Assembly (NCBI RefSeq): GCF_017357405.1
Contig: NZ_CP071597.1
Span: 434,001-498,000 of the forward strand
From: Halomontanus rarus
Lineage (GTDB): Archaea; Halobacteriota; Halobacteria; Halobacteriales; Natrialbaceae
Direction: 5' to 3'
DNA length: 64,000 nt
Numbering within the stretch: the stretch's first letter is position 1; every line of letters starts with the position of its first letter. Position numbers and translations under genes: made by a program. The notes below the pieces were generated by a model. It was given only the letters and a program-made list of their open reading frames with translations. It was not told the DNA's origin and ran no database searches. Below are positions 9,261 to 18,161 of the stretch, piece by piece.

Positions 9261-10109
9261 ATGTCAGGAGAGATTGAACGTTGTCGGACGAAATCGTCGG
9301 GGGACGAGTCCGGTGAGAACTCGCGAGCGGATTCGGTCGCCGATAGACGCACATTCTTGAAGATGACCGGAGCCGCTGTGGCGGTGATACACTCGAGCGG
9401 CGTCGCCGCCGCCTCCGACGGTTCCACCGGAAGCGGATTCGGTGAGGCCAGTTACGGCGAGGGTGGATACGGCGGATCCGTCGACGACACGGACGAGTCG
9501 AACCCGGCCGTGACGACCGGCGAGCCGACCGAGGTGACGGCCACGTCCGCGACGCTCCGCGGCGATTTGACCGATACGGGCGGCGCCGACGAGACGACGT
9601 GCTATTTCGAGTGGCGCGAATCGGACGCCGACGACTGGCACGTGACCGCCTCACACCACCTCGAATCGACGGGCGAGTTTACAGAGACGGTGGCCAACCT
9701 CGACAGCGACGTCGAATACGAGGTTCGAGCCGTCGTCGAGACGGGAAGCGGCGCCGACGTCGGCGGTGTCCGTTCGTTCAGAACCGACTCCGTGGACGGC
9801 GAGGACGAAACGACGAGCGGGCCGACGATCGATCGATTCGAACTCGTCGATCGGAGTAACCCGCAGTGGGCGCGCGTCCAAGTCCAGTGGTCGGTTTCGG
9901 GAGAGGCCAGTCTCGAGCGGTGCGTCTCCGACCTCGTACGCGGGGGAGAACCCCTCGACGTCGAGACGTCGGCGATCGATGGGACCGCCGATAGCGGGAA
10001 ACACACGCTGCGAAACCGCGGCGGGCGCGGCGAAACTTACGACGTGCGGTTTACCGTCGTCGACGCGGACGGAAACACGGCGACCGAGACGAAACGGCTG
10101 ACGGTGTAA
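9261..10109 (+). CDS. Tat-signal secreted protein with fibronectin-like domain
   Basis: A 282-residue exported protein. The N-terminus has a twin-arginine signal (DRRTFLKMTGAAVAV, Arg29-Arg30) with a likely cut after VAAA near residue 51, then a Gly-rich linker. Residues about 80-175 read as a fibronectin-like beta sandwich (TEVTATSATLRGDL ... VEYEVRAVVETG ... VGGVRSFRT), a pattern seen in many haloarchaeal surface proteins, and the C-terminus adds a second sandwich. No enzyme motif is present, so it is probably a structural or binding protein of the cell surface. It sits alone between two convergent genes. Confidence 0.75.
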   Translation: MSGEIERCRTKSSGDESGENSRADSVADRRTFLKMTGAAVAVIHSSGVAAASDGSTGSGFGEASYGEGGYGGSVDDTDESNPAVTTGEPTEVTATSATLRGDLTDTGGADETTCYFEWRESDADDWHVTASHHLESTGEFTETVANLDSDVEYEVRAVVETGSGADVGGVRSFRTDSVDGEDETTSGPTIDRFELVDRSNPQWARVQVQWSVSGEASLERCVSDLVRGGEPLDVETSAIDGTADSGKHTLRNRGGRGETYDVRFTVVDADGNTATETKRLTV

Positions 10110-10151
10110 CAGAGCACGAATACAGCCGGGCGGATCGAGCTGACGAGCGCG

Positions 10152-12266
10152 CTAGATGGGATCGAACCGCTCGAACCAGCCGGTCAGCTCCTCGAGTCGG
10201 TGCACCGCCCGGTCGGGACCGCCGACGTTGTGGCGTTCGTCGGGATAGACGACGAGTCGCGCGGGGATTCCCCGTTTCTTCACGCTCAGGTAGAGCTGTT
10301 CGGCCTGGGTCGACGGACACCGCCAGTCCTGCCCGCCGGCGGTGACGAGTAGCGGCGTCTCGATCCGATCGACGTCCGCGATGCTCGAGATCTCCTCGTA
10401 GGTCTCGGACTCCTCCCACGGGAGGCCGAAGTCGTTCTCCCACCAGTTGTGACAGTCGTCGGTCCCGAAGCACGACCGCATGTCGTAGACGCCGTGTTCT
10501 GCGGCCGCGGCCGCGAAGCGGTCCGTTTTCGTTATCGCGTAGGCGGTGTTGACGCCGCCCTGCGAGAAGCCGGTACAGAACAGTCGGTCGGAGTCCGCCC
10601 AGCCGCGGTCGACCATCGCGTCGACGCCCGCGAGGATGTCCTCGACCTCGACCGTGTTCCAGGCGCCCTTGAGGGTCTCGCAGAAGTCCGCCCCGTAGGA
10701 GGTGCTGCCGCGGTAGTTGGGTTTGAGAACGACGTAGCCTCTGCTGGTCCAGCAGGCGTCGGCGAAGGTGAACATCGGCTCGTCGTAGGCCATCGGTCCC
10801 CCGTGGATCGAGACGACTAGCGGATGCGGTTCGGGGTCGTCCGGCTCGAACGACGGCGGGTGGTACGCGAGGGCATCGATTTCGGTCCCGTCGTCGCTCT
10901 CGTACCGTATCCGCTCGCACACCGGCGTCTCCCAGCGCTCGAGTTCCGCGTCGTTGAGCGCGGTCAGTCGGGCGAGTTCCGGATTGCTCGACTCGAGGTC
11001 GTCGGCCGCGAGCGCGTGGAGATCGTGGCCGTCGCCGGGGTGACTGAGGACGGCGGCGACGGTCCCGTTCGCGGAATCGAACCCGCGGAGCGTGCGGTCG
11101 CGCCCCTGGGCGTCGAAGACCCGATCGGAACTCGAACCGTCGGCCGCGGCCCGGACGAATCGCGACCAGCCCTCGTCACCGATCGCCGCCAGCAGCGTCT
11201 CGCCGTCGAGCCACCGGGGCGCGCCGCCCCGCGAGATCGTCCGGTCGAGGTCGCCGGTGACCGACCGACACTCCTCGAGGTCGCCGTCGGTGACGTACAG
11301 TTCGGCCGGCGAGTACCAGTTCTGTGGATCGTTGCCGACGAACGCGAGGCGGTCGCCGCCGTCGTTCCACACGGGATCGTTCACCGCCAGCGTCGAATCG
11401 GTTACCTTCTGGACGACGTCGCCCGAGGGAGTGACGGTGTAGAGGTCGATCACGTAGGAGTCGTCGGGATCGTCGACCCGACTCGAGCGGAAGGCGATTC
11501 GATCGCCGTCGGGAGACCACCGCGGCTGGAGGCCGCCACTCTCGGCGACGAACCCGCCGCCCCCGTGGGCGTCGTCCAGCCGCCTTGTCGTCCGGGACTC
11601 GCAGTCGACGACGAACAGGGACGTTCGCACGGTGTCGAGCCAGCCCGCCCCTTCGTACTTGTGCTGGAGGCGTTCGGTCTCGATCGGGCCGCCCGCTTCG
11701 CGCCGGTCGAGATACTCGCGTTCGTCCTCGGTCGGGTCGCGAGCGGCGACGACGACGCGCTCGCCCTCGGGACCCCAGTCGAACTCGCCCACGCCGTCCT
11801 CGAACGTCTCGGCGGTCGTCACCTGCCGCGCGTCGCCGCCGTACTCGAGGTCGAACACCCACAGTTGGGTCTTCGGGTCGTCGTCCTCTCCGGCCGTCCC
11901 GCTCGCGTCTTCGGCTGCGTTCTCGTCGGCTCCCTCGCTCTCGGTCTCACCCTCGTCTCTGTCTTCGCTCTCGTCTCCGTCCGCACTCGAGAGCGCCAGC
12001 GAGACGTCTTCGTCACGAGCCGCGAGAAAGCCGAGTTTGGAACCGTCGGGACTCCAGCGCGGGCTCCCCGCGTCGGATGCGCGCGTCAATCGGTGGGGCC
12101 GCCGCGAGCCGTCGGTCGGAACGACGAACAGCGACCGGCGGGGTTCGTCTTCCTCCCGGTCGAACTCGCGGGCGACGAACGCCGCTCGCGTTCCGTCCGG
12201 CGAGAGTGTGAGTGCGGAGACGGTCGTGAGGTCGTAGTAGTCCTCGAGCGGAATCGTCTCGTTCAT
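10152..12266 (-). CDS. S9 family peptidase (acylaminoacyl peptidase/prolyl oligopeptidase-like)
   Basis: A 704-residue serine peptidase of family S9. The first 430 residues contain beta-propeller (WD40-like/TolB-type) repeats with recurring PRWSPDG motifs; the C-terminal third is an alpha/beta hydrolase with Ser568 in GFSQGG, Asp647 in GGQDWRCP and His679 in DERHN. Such enzymes remove acylated residues or dipeptides from short peptides in the cytosol. There is an acidic insertion near residues 110-140 typical of haloarchaea. The start at 12266 (MNETIPLEDYYDL) matches family N-termini; an ATG 25 codons upstream is less likely. The divergent promoter region holds an iron box. Confidence 0.9.
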   Translation of the reverse strand: MNETIPLEDYYDLTTVSALTLSPDGTRAAFVAREFDREEDEPRRSLFVVPTDGSRRPHRLTRASDAGSPRWSPDGSKLGFLAARDEDVSLALSSADGDESEDRDEGETESEGADENAAEDASGTAGEDDDPKTQLWVFDLEYGGDARQVTTAETFEDGVGEFDWGPEGERVVVAARDPTEDEREYLDRREAGGPIETERLQHKYEGAGWLDTVRTSLFVVDCESRTTRRLDDAHGGGGFVAESGGLQPRWSPDGDRIAFRSSRVDDPDDSYVIDLYTVTPSGDVVQKVTDSTLAVNDPVWNDGGDRLAFVGNDPQNWYSPAELYVTDGDLEECRSVTGDLDRTISRGGAPRWLDGETLLAAIGDEGWSRFVRAAADGSSSDRVFDAQGRDRTLRGFDSANGTVAAVLSHPGDGHDLHALAADDLESSNPELARLTALNDAELERWETPVCERIRYESDDGTEIDALAYHPPSFEPDDPEPHPLVVSIHGGPMAYDEPMFTFADACWTSRGYVVLKPNYRGSTSYGADFCETLKGAWNTVEVEDILAGVDAMVDRGWADSDRLFCTGFSQGGVNTAYAITKTDRFAAAAAEHGVYDMRSCFGTDDCHNWWENDFGLPWEESETYEEISSIADVDRIETPLLVTAGGQDWRCPSTQAEQLYLSVKKRGIPARLVVYPDERHNVGGPDRAVHRLEELTGWFERFDPI

Positions 12267-12354
12267 GGGGTCCGTACGGTGAGCGAGGGACTTGATACTC
12301 GCGGCCGTAGTCGGTCGCCGAGCAACTCTTAGGCCGACCAAAACCCTTTTAGTT

Positions 12355-12368
12355 TTAGGCTCGCCTAA
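12355..12368. promoter_or_regulatory. DtxR/IdeR-type iron box (operator)
   Basis: The sequence TTAGGCTCGCCTAA is an inverted repeat with perfect six-base arms (TTAGGC/GCCTAA) and a two-base centre. The arms match the TTAGG...CCTAA core bound by DtxR/IdeR-family metalloregulators. It lies between a T-rich TATA-like element (CTTTTAGTTTTA, about 12347-12358, partly overlapping) and the ATG at 12378, where a bound repressor would block initiation. An extra half site TTAGGC occurs at 12329. That it is bound by an iron regulator is inference. Confidence 0.7.
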
Positions 12369-12377
12369 CTACAGCTG

Positions 12378-12542
12378 ATGGATACCTTCGGCCGCCAGCA
12401 GGATGTGACCACCGACGAGCTAACGGACCTCGACGGGATCGTGACCTGTCACGCGACCCGCCCCGGCAAAACAGTGTTTACCGAGCGCGACAATTGCGAC
12501 GGCTGGATCGCGACCGATCTCACCGTCGACCTCGAACCCTGA
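12378..12542 (+). CDS. 54-aa small protein behind an iron box
   Basis: A small reading frame, ATG at 12378 to TGA at 12542, giving 54 residues that begin MDTFGRQQDV and end TVDLEP. The segment TVFTERDNCDGWIATDLTV resembles the C-terminal half of a widespread group of small haloarchaeal proteins (some annotated DUF7331) in which a short beta strand is followed by D.WI.TD..V.L. Two Cys residues are present (Cys24, Cys39). A clear iron box sits ten bases upstream, so expression is probably raised under iron limitation. The role is unknown. Confidence 0.65.
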   Translation: MDTFGRQQDVTTDELTDLDGIVTCHATRPGKTVFTERDNCDGWIATDLTVDLEP

Positions 12543-12697
12543 GTACTATACTGTATTCGGTTCTCCCACGCCACGTCGACACAGCTGTGAGTGACTCGGC
12601 TTTCGCAGTCTGTTCTCGCGCTCGCGCTCGCTCTCGTCCTCGCCTTCGTCGGCAAACGAAAAGAAACTCGAACCGAAATCGAGCGTCGGCGAACCGA

Positions 12698-13243
12698 TCA
12701 GTGCGTCGCTTCCTCGAGGACCAGCGTGTCGTCTTCGAGGTAGTGTTCGAAGTGGTGGCCGTCTTCCTCGACCTGCACCAGAATCTCCCGAAGGATCTCG
12801 CCGGTGGCCGGGTCGCCGAGGTTCTCCGCGAGTTCGATGCTGTCGCGCAGTGACTCGATGATGTCACCGTACATCTCGAGGTCGTTTTCGAACATCGTCC
12901 GGACGTCGTAGACGTCCTCGCCCTCGAACTCGACGGTCGCCCGGCGCTCGAGGTTGGTCGGGCCCGAGACTGGAACGCCGCCGATGGCCTGTGCGCGCTC
13001 GGCGATGAGGTCGGCACCGCCCTCGACGTTCTCGTAGGCCTCCTCGAGGAAGCGGTGGAGTTCGAGGAACTCCGCACCTTCGACGACCCAGTGGTGCTTT
13101 TTGAGCTGGTGGTAGAGCACGTACGAGTTCGCGAGCTCCGTGTTCAGCGCGTCGACGATCTGTTCCGCCTTGTCCTGGTCGAGTCGAAGCCGATTCTCCT
13201 CGACGACGTCGGCCTGCTGTCGAACGGTCTTCTGGGTGCTCAT
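12698..13243 (-). CDS. dpsA: DNA-protecting ferritin-like protein DpsA
   Basis: A 181-residue Dps-family protein that oxidises and stores iron in a 12-subunit shell and shields DNA from Fenton chemistry. The four-helix core spans about residues 20-175; the ferroxidase signature is visible in QLKKHHWVVEG (His residues near 49-50) and the later EEAYENVEGGADLIAERAQAIGG segment with the conserved acidic residues. Length and sequence match the haloarchaeal DpsA type. A TATA-like CTTTAAGT lies about 30 bases upstream. It neighbours the iron-box small protein but is transcribed toward it, with no iron box of its own visible. Confidence 0.93.
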   Translation of the reverse strand: MSTQKTVRQQADVVEENRLRLDQDKAEQIVDALNTELANSYVLYHQLKKHHWVVEGAEFLELHRFLEEAYENVEGGADLIAERAQAIGGVPVSGPTNLERRATVEFEGEDVYDVRTMFENDLEMYGDIIESLRDSIELAENLGDPATGEILREILVQVEEDGHHFEHYLEDDTLVLEEATH

Positions 13244-13431
13244 CTCGTCTCGAGATACACGGCCGATTCACTTAAAGCTTCCCCAGGCAAGAACATTTTT
13301 TTGGTAAACCGAAACTAAAGTTCTCTATTGTCCATCGGCTGGATCGAATCACGCGCTGACCGGGCGTGAAACCTCGTTGGGAGAGTACCTGCATCGGTAG
13401 ACATTATGGGTCGCTGGTCGAACGACTCACT

Positions 13432-14421
13432 ATGACTACGGACGCCGAGGTTCTCGTCGCCGGGGAGACGCTGGTCGACTTCCTGCCGGAACGTCCCGGC
13501 CCGCTCTCGAGCGTCGAGGGGTTCGACCGACGGCCCGGCGGTGCGCCCGCCAACGTCGCCGTCGCGCTCGCCCGCCTCGAGCGGACGCCGCTGTTCTGGA
13601 CGCGCGTGGGCGACGACCCGTTCGGCCGGTTTCTTCGCGAGACCCTGGCCGATCACGGACTCTCCGATCGGTATCTGGAGACCGATCAGGACGCGAAGAC
13701 GACACTCGCCTTCGTCACCCACGACGAGAGCGGCGACCGGACGTTCACCTTCTACCGCGAGGACACCGCCGACACGCGCATGCAACCCGGAACGGTCGAC
13801 GACGAGACGCTGGCGGCCCTCGAGTGGGTCCACGCTGGCGGCGTTGCGCTCTCGAGCGGGTCCTCGCGGACGGCGACGATCGATCTCTGCGAGCGGGCGG
13901 CCGCGCAGGGTTGTACGGTCTCGTTCGACCCGAACGCCCGACCGGAACTGTGGCCCGACGACGAGACGTTCGCCCGCGTCGTCGGCGAGACGCTCGAGCA
14001 CGTAGACGTGTTGAAAGCGACTGTCGAGGAACTCCGAACGCTGGGATTCGAGGGCGAGACGCCCGCGGAGATCGCGAGCGAGGTGCTCGCAGGGAACCCG
14101 CACACCGTCTTCGTCACGCGCGGGAGCGAGGGGGCCGTCGCCGTCGCGTCAGAGGACGCGCCGTGGTCGGGAGCAGGGACGGGACGACAGCAAACTGACC
14201 ACAGCGGCTTCGACGTCGAGGTCGTCGACACGACCGGCGCCGGAGACGCGTTCGTCGCCGGCACGATCGCTGCACTCGCGGACGGACACGACCTCGAGAC
14301 GACACTCACCTTCGCCAGCGCGGTTGCGGCGCGAGCGACGACGGCGGCCGGTGCGATGACGGCCCTTCCAGATCGAGAGGGGGTCGAATCGGTTCTCGAG
14401 TCGGAGTCCGGGAGGTTTTGA
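13432..14421 (+). CDS. PfkB-family carbohydrate kinase (fructokinase-like)
   Basis: A 329-residue ribokinase/PfkB-family sugar kinase. The N-terminal GGAPANVAVALARL motif and the C-terminal TTGAGDAFVAG motif with catalytic Asp272 are intact, as is the NPGG-like SFDPNARPELW segment. The sequence GETLVDFLPE near the start is most like bacterial and haloarchaeal fructokinases, so fructose is the most probable substrate, but sugar choice is not certain. The start at 13432 is preferred over an in-frame ATG at 13366, and a TATA-like ACATTATGGG lies near -28. A second, small gene follows at once and may be co-transcribed. Confidence 0.88.
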   Translation: MTTDAEVLVAGETLVDFLPERPGPLSSVEGFDRRPGGAPANVAVALARLERTPLFWTRVGDDPFGRFLRETLADHGLSDRYLETDQDAKTTLAFVTHDESGDRTFTFYREDTADTRMQPGTVDDETLAALEWVHAGGVALSSGSSRTATIDLCERAAAQGCTVSFDPNARPELWPDDETFARVVGETLEHVDVLKATVEELRTLGFEGETPAEIASEVLAGNPHTVFVTRGSEGAVAVASEDAPWSGAGTGRQQTDHSGFDVEVVDTTGAGDAFVAGTIAALADGHDLETTLTFASAVAARATTAAGAMTALPDREGVESVLESESGRF

Positions 14422-14447
14422 GGGGCGACCGCGAACGCGCTCACACT

Positions 14448-14885
14448 GTGGTACCAGTCGTCCGAGCAGCGCGTCGACGGATCCAGCGCCAGCACGTGGT
14501 CGTCTGTGACGGGATCGACTCCTGTGCCGACCGAGTTGTTGCCGACTGGGAGACCGATCGGGTGACCGATCGCGAAGCTGTCGTCGAACCGCTCCGAGAC
14601 TGCCTCGAGTCGAGCGGGATTCTGACCCGCCTTCCGCTGGTTCTCTCCGACGCCGTGGACGCAACCGGCTACGAGATGGCCGCGACACCCGTTTCGGCGC
14701 CACCGTACGTCGTCGTCACGAGTCGCGGTCCAGTGCTCCGAGCGACGATCGACCCGGGACGCCTCGTGATCCGGTTCGACGCGTTCGAGGTGTGTTCGGG
14801 TTCCGAATTCGATTCTCGATCGTGCTCCGAACCCGAGTATCGACGCCTCGAAAACGGGCTGTGTCTGTCGGTGAGCCTCGAGTGA
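14448..14885 (+). CDS. conserved-looking hypothetical protein after the sugar kinase
   Basis: A protein of about 145 residues if the GTG at 14448 is the start (a TTG at 14418, overlapping the kinase stop, would add ten). I do not recognise a domain with confidence. A region near residues 50-90 (RLPLVLSDAVDATGYEM) and the strand APPYVVVTSRGPVLRATI read like a compact alpha/beta protein, and three Cys occur in the last 40 residues. Codon use resembles the neighbours and the frame is free of stops through a short, compact gene, so it is probably real; the opposite-strand frame across it reads as nonsense. Confidence 0.55.
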   Translation: MVPVVRAARRRIQRQHVVVCDGIDSCADRVVADWETDRVTDREAVVEPLRDCLESSGILTRLPLVLSDAVDATGYEMAATPVSAPPYVVVTSRGPVLRATIDPGRLVIRFDAFEVCSGSEFDSRSCSEPEYRRLENGLCLSVSLE

Positions 14886-15039
14886 ACGGCCGCCGCTGGA
14901 ATCGTCCGGCCATCGCAGTTGCGGTCGCGCGGTCACGGGCTCGATCGAGAGAGACTGTCGAACGTGCGACCTCGTCTGCTTGCGTTCTCGAGTCCAATCC
15001 GCGAATCGACACGCGACGGCGACCGACGAGTCGCCCAAT

Positions 15040-15101
15040 GTTAATAACTGAACCGCACTATAGGCACACGAGTTAATAACAAAGACAAATTAGATAATAA
15101 C
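15040..15101. promoter_or_regulatory. three phased GTTAATAAC repeats upstream of the zinc ABC operon
   Basis: GTTAATAAC occurs at 15040-15048 and 15072-15080, and GATAATAAC at 15093-15101. The spacings are 32 and 21 bases, close to three and two helical turns, so the copies face the same side of the DNA. They lie 31-92 bases before the first gene of the metal uptake operon, where the last copy is in the TATA position. They may be a TATA element plus two operator or activator sites for a zinc-responsive regulator; this is inference. Confidence 0.5.
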
Positions 15102-15131
15102 TCTTTTACCCTCGTACTCGTATCCTCGAAT

Positions 15132-16214
15132 ATGAACCTGACACGACGGTCGGTGCTGACGGGTACCGGTGCAGCACTGGCCACCGGGACGCTGGCTGGC
15201 TGTCTCGACGATTCGGGATTGACCAGTGAGACCGACGGTATCGAATCGGGCTACGGTGCGTTTTTCACGCTCTACGACTGGACCGAGCAGATCACCGGTG
15301 AGGTCGCCGCCTTCGAAAACCCGATTCCGGCCGGCGAAATGGGTCACGGATGGGAGCCGGAGGGCAACCTCGCTCGCGATATCGCCAGCACCGACGCCTT
15401 CGTCTACTTCGACATTCCGGAGTTCTCGTGGTCACAGGACATCGCCGACACGCTCGAGGAGGATTACGACGAGATCACCGTGATCGATGGTCTGGAGGGG
15501 GTCGACCTCCTCGAGTGGGGGAACGAGTCTAGCCACGAAGACGAGAGTGACGGTCACGACCACGAAGACGAGGACGACCACGAGAACGAGAACGAGAGCG
15601 AGAACGAGAGTCACGACGAACACGACCACGAAGACGACGGGCACGAAAACGGCGACGAACACGGCCACGGCGACGTGGACCCCCACGTGTGGGTCGATCC
15701 GGTTCGAGCAAAACAGGTCGTCGACACCATCACGGCGGGACTCGCCGACGCAGATCCCGACAACGCAGAGACCTTCGAAGACAACGCCGCCGCGTACAAA
15801 GAGCGTCTCGACGACCTCGACGAACAGTTCCAGAACGTCTTCGACGACGCCGATCACAACACCGTCGTCGTCGCCGGCCACGACTCCTACGCGTACCTCG
15901 AGGATCGCTACGGCTTCGAGATCCACACGCCGTCAGGCGTCTCCCCACACGACACGCCGAACTCGACGGATATCGCGGACACCATCGAACTGATCGACGA
16001 CCGGGGGATCGACACGATCCTCTACGACTACTTCGGTTCGCCGAATCTCGCGGAGACGATCGTCGAGAACAGCGACGCGACGACCATCGAGCGGATCAGT
16101 CCCGGCGAAGGAACGACGACCGAGTGGGACGAGCAGGGCTGGGGGTACGTCGAGCAAATGGAAGAGCTAAACGTCCCCGCGTTCGAGAATGCGGTAAGGA
16201 CGCAGCAATCGTGA
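15132..16214 (+). CDS. znuA: zinc ABC transporter substrate-binding lipoprotein (ZnuA-like)
   Basis: A 360-residue cluster A-I metal-binding protein (ZnuA/TroA type) that captures zinc (or manganese) outside the membrane. It has a Tat-like signal (TRRSVL) and lipobox LAGC with Cys24. Residues about 130-182 form a loop made almost wholly of His, Asp, Glu and Asn, typical of zinc rather than manganese binders, immediately before the conserved DPHVWVDP. Later metal ligands are in VAGHDSYAYL and the C-terminal LIDDRGIDTILYDYFG segment. Its stop overlaps the GTG start of the ATPase gene (GTGA). Three GTTAATAAC-like repeats precede it. Confidence 0.9.
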   Translation: MNLTRRSVLTGTGAALATGTLAGCLDDSGLTSETDGIESGYGAFFTLYDWTEQITGEVAAFENPIPAGEMGHGWEPEGNLARDIASTDAFVYFDIPEFSWSQDIADTLEEDYDEITVIDGLEGVDLLEWGNESSHEDESDGHDHEDEDDHENENESENESHDEHDHEDDGHENGDEHGHGDVDPHVWVDPVRAKQVVDTITAGLADADPDNAETFEDNAAAYKERLDDLDEQFQNVFDDADHNTVVVAGHDSYAYLEDRYGFEIHTPSGVSPHDTPNSTDIADTIELIDDRGIDTILYDYFGSPNLAETIVENSDATTIERISPGEGTTTEWDEQGWGYVEQMEELNVPAFENAVRTQQS

Positions 16215-16957
16215 GTTCCAGTTCGATCGTCACCCTCGAGAACGTCTCGTTCGCCTACGGCGACCAGCCCGCGGTGCAGAACGTGTCGCTGACCGTCGAC
16301 GAAGGCGACTTCCTCGGCCTGATCGGCCCGAACGGGTCGGGAAAGACCACCCTCTTGCACCTCATGCTCGGACTCCACAGTCCGGACAGCGGCTCGATCG
16401 AGCTGTTCGGACAGCCGGTCGACGAGTTCGATCACGGCGAGTGGATCGGTTACGTTTCCCAACAATCGACCCAGAAGAGTTCCACGATGCCCGTCACCGT
16501 CCGCGAGGTGGTGACGATGGGCCGGTTCGCCCACGCGAGCCACTCGCGGCTGACCGACACCGATCACGAAGCCGTCGCGGACGCCCTCGAGACCGTCGGG
16601 ATCACCGAGCTGGCGGACCGACGGGTCAACCAGCTCTCGGGCGGCCAGCGCCAGCGGGCGTACATCGCTCGCGCGCTCGCCTCCGAGGCGAAATTACTCG
16701 CGCTCGACGAGCCGACGGTCGGCGTCGACGCCGAGTCCCGAGACGCCTTCTACCGACTGTTGGACTCGCTGAACGCCGAGGGAATCACGATCATCCTGAT
16801 CGAACACGACATCGGCGTCGTCACCGACCGGGCAAACCGTATCGCGTGTATCAACAAAGAACTGTACCACCACGGCGACACCGAGTCGTTCGTCGAGAGC
16901 GACGCGCTCGAGGAAGCCTACGGCTCGAGCGGGCGGGTCGTCCATCACCACCATTGA
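16211..16957 (+). CDS. znuC: zinc ABC transporter ATP-binding protein (ZnuC-like)
   Basis: A 248-residue ABC ATPase that powers the metal importer. Walker A GPNGSGKTT, the signature LSGGQRQR, Walker B LLALDEPT and the switch His in LIEHD are all present. The GTG start at 16211 overlaps the binding-protein stop by four bases and gives VTLENVSFAYG at the normal distance; a much longer frame from 15689 merely reads through the upstream gene. The C-terminus ends in VVHHHH, a natural His run that may touch metal. The permease follows after 37 bases. Confidence 0.92.
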   Translation: MSSSSIVTLENVSFAYGDQPAVQNVSLTVDEGDFLGLIGPNGSGKTTLLHLMLGLHSPDSGSIELFGQPVDEFDHGEWIGYVSQQSTQKSSTMPVTVREVVTMGRFAHASHSRLTDTDHEAVADALETVGITELADRRVNQLSGGQRQRAYIARALASEAKLLALDEPTVGVDAESRDAFYRLLDSLNAEGITIILIEHDIGVVTDRANRIACINKELYHHGDTESFVESDALEEAYGSSGRVVHHHH

Positions 16958-16994
16958 TGGGGACACGAGCACCCACTGGACGGAGGAGTGACCG

Positions 16995-18161
16995 ATGAGT
17001 ACCGACGATCGTGACAGTACCGAGAGCACTGAGAGTACCGACGCTACCGATAGTGACGATAGCACTGATACTACCGGGGGCACTGAGACAACCAACGCGA
17101 CCGCCACCACCGACAGAATCGAGACCAGCAAGAGGACCGATAACACCGACAGTACCGGCGTGAGACGAACCGTCGAATACGTCGGAATCGTACTCGTCGC
17201 TTCGCTCGCAGTCGTCATGCTCGCGTTCGTCTTCCTCTACTGGCTCCGATCGTATCCGGTGGCGGGGACGGCCTACACGCAATTCATGCTCGCCGCCGAG
17301 TACCTGGACCTGCTGGCCGGAACGAACGTCTTCAGACACCCGTTTATGTGGCAGTCGATGGCGACGGGCGTGCTCATCGGGATCGTCGCCCCGATGGTCG
17401 GAACCTTCCTCGTCCACCGTGAGATGGCCCTGATCGGCGAAACCCTCGCCCACACCGCCTTCGCCGGCGTGGCTGTCGGCTTTCTCTTCAGCGCCACGAC
17501 GGACTGGGGGATCTCCCTGTTGCTCTGGGCACTCGTCGTCGGCGTTCTCGGCGCACTGGCCGTCCAGTGGCTGGCCGAACGGACGAACACCTACGGCGAC
17601 GTCCCCATCGCGATAATGCTCACCGGCAGTTTCGCGGTCGGGACGCTCATCATCAGCTACGGTCGCGGCTTCACCGGGATCAACATCGAGAGCTTCCTGT
17701 TCGGAAACCTCTCGATCGTCACCGTCGAGGGAGCCCGGCTGATGGCCGTCCTCAGCGTGGCCGTCGTCGGACTCGTGGCGCTCACCTACAAGCAACTCCT
17801 GTTCATCACGTTCGACGAGCAGGCCGCCCGCGTCGCCCGACTCAACGTCACCTGGTACAACACGTTGCTCATCGTGATGACCGCCGTCGTCGTCGTCGGC
17901 TCGATGCAAGTACTGGGCGTGATCCTCGTCGCCGCGATGCTCGTCGTCCCCGTCGCCGCCGCCTCACAGGTGGCTAACAGCTTCCGCGAGACGCTGTACC
18001 TCTCGGTCCTCTTCGGCCAGATCGCCGTCATCGGCGGCTTCGTCCTCTCGATCTCGATGAGCCTCCCCGCCGGCGGCTCGATCGTCGTCACCGCGATCGG
18101 GATCTACCTGCTAGCGATCGCCGCCTCGAGTCGATCGATGGCCGCGCTGTCGACGCACTGA
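16995..18161 (+). CDS. znuB: zinc ABC transporter permease (ZnuB-like) with Thr/Ser/Asp-rich N-terminal extension
   Basis: A 388-residue permease of the ABC-3 (ZnuB/TroB) family with about eight membrane helices from residue 58 onward, including the conserved GETLAHTAFAGVA coupling segment and GMQVLGV-like region near the end (SMQVLGVILVAAML). The first 57 residues are unusual: a hydrophilic tract of Thr, Ser, Asp and Asn in near-repeats (STDDRDSTEST and similar) that normal ZnuB proteins lack. The start at 16995 has no closer alternative before the first helix other than losing this tract. Co-transcribed with the two genes upstream. Confidence 0.9.
   Translation: MSTDDRDSTESTESTDATDSDDSTDTTGGTETTNATATTDRIETSKRTDNTDSTGVRRTVEYVGIVLVASLAVVMLAFVFLYWLRSYPVAGTAYTQFMLAAEYLDLLAGTNVFRHPFMWQSMATGVLIGIVAPMVGTFLVHREMALIGETLAHTAFAGVAVGFLFSATTDWGISLLLWALVVGVLGALAVQWLAERTNTYGDVPIAIMLTGSFAVGTLIISYGRGFTGINIESFLFGNLSIVTVEGARLMAVLSVAVVGLVALTYKQLLFITFDEQAARVARLNVTWYNTLLIVMTAVVVVGSMQVLGVILVAAMLVVPVAAASQVANSFRETLYLSVLFGQIAVIGGFVLSISMSLPAGGSIVVTAIGIYLLAIAASSRSMAALSTH

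Noticed and set aside
15550..15680. Repeats within the His-rich loop of znuA as a mobile or satellite repeat
   Set aside because: Repetition comes from the His/Asp/Glu codons of a metal-binding loop, which is normal for ZnuA proteins.
16945..16957. C-terminal HHHH of the zinc ATPase as an engineered tag
   Set aside because: Natural low-level His run in a metal transporter, flanked by normal genomic sequence.
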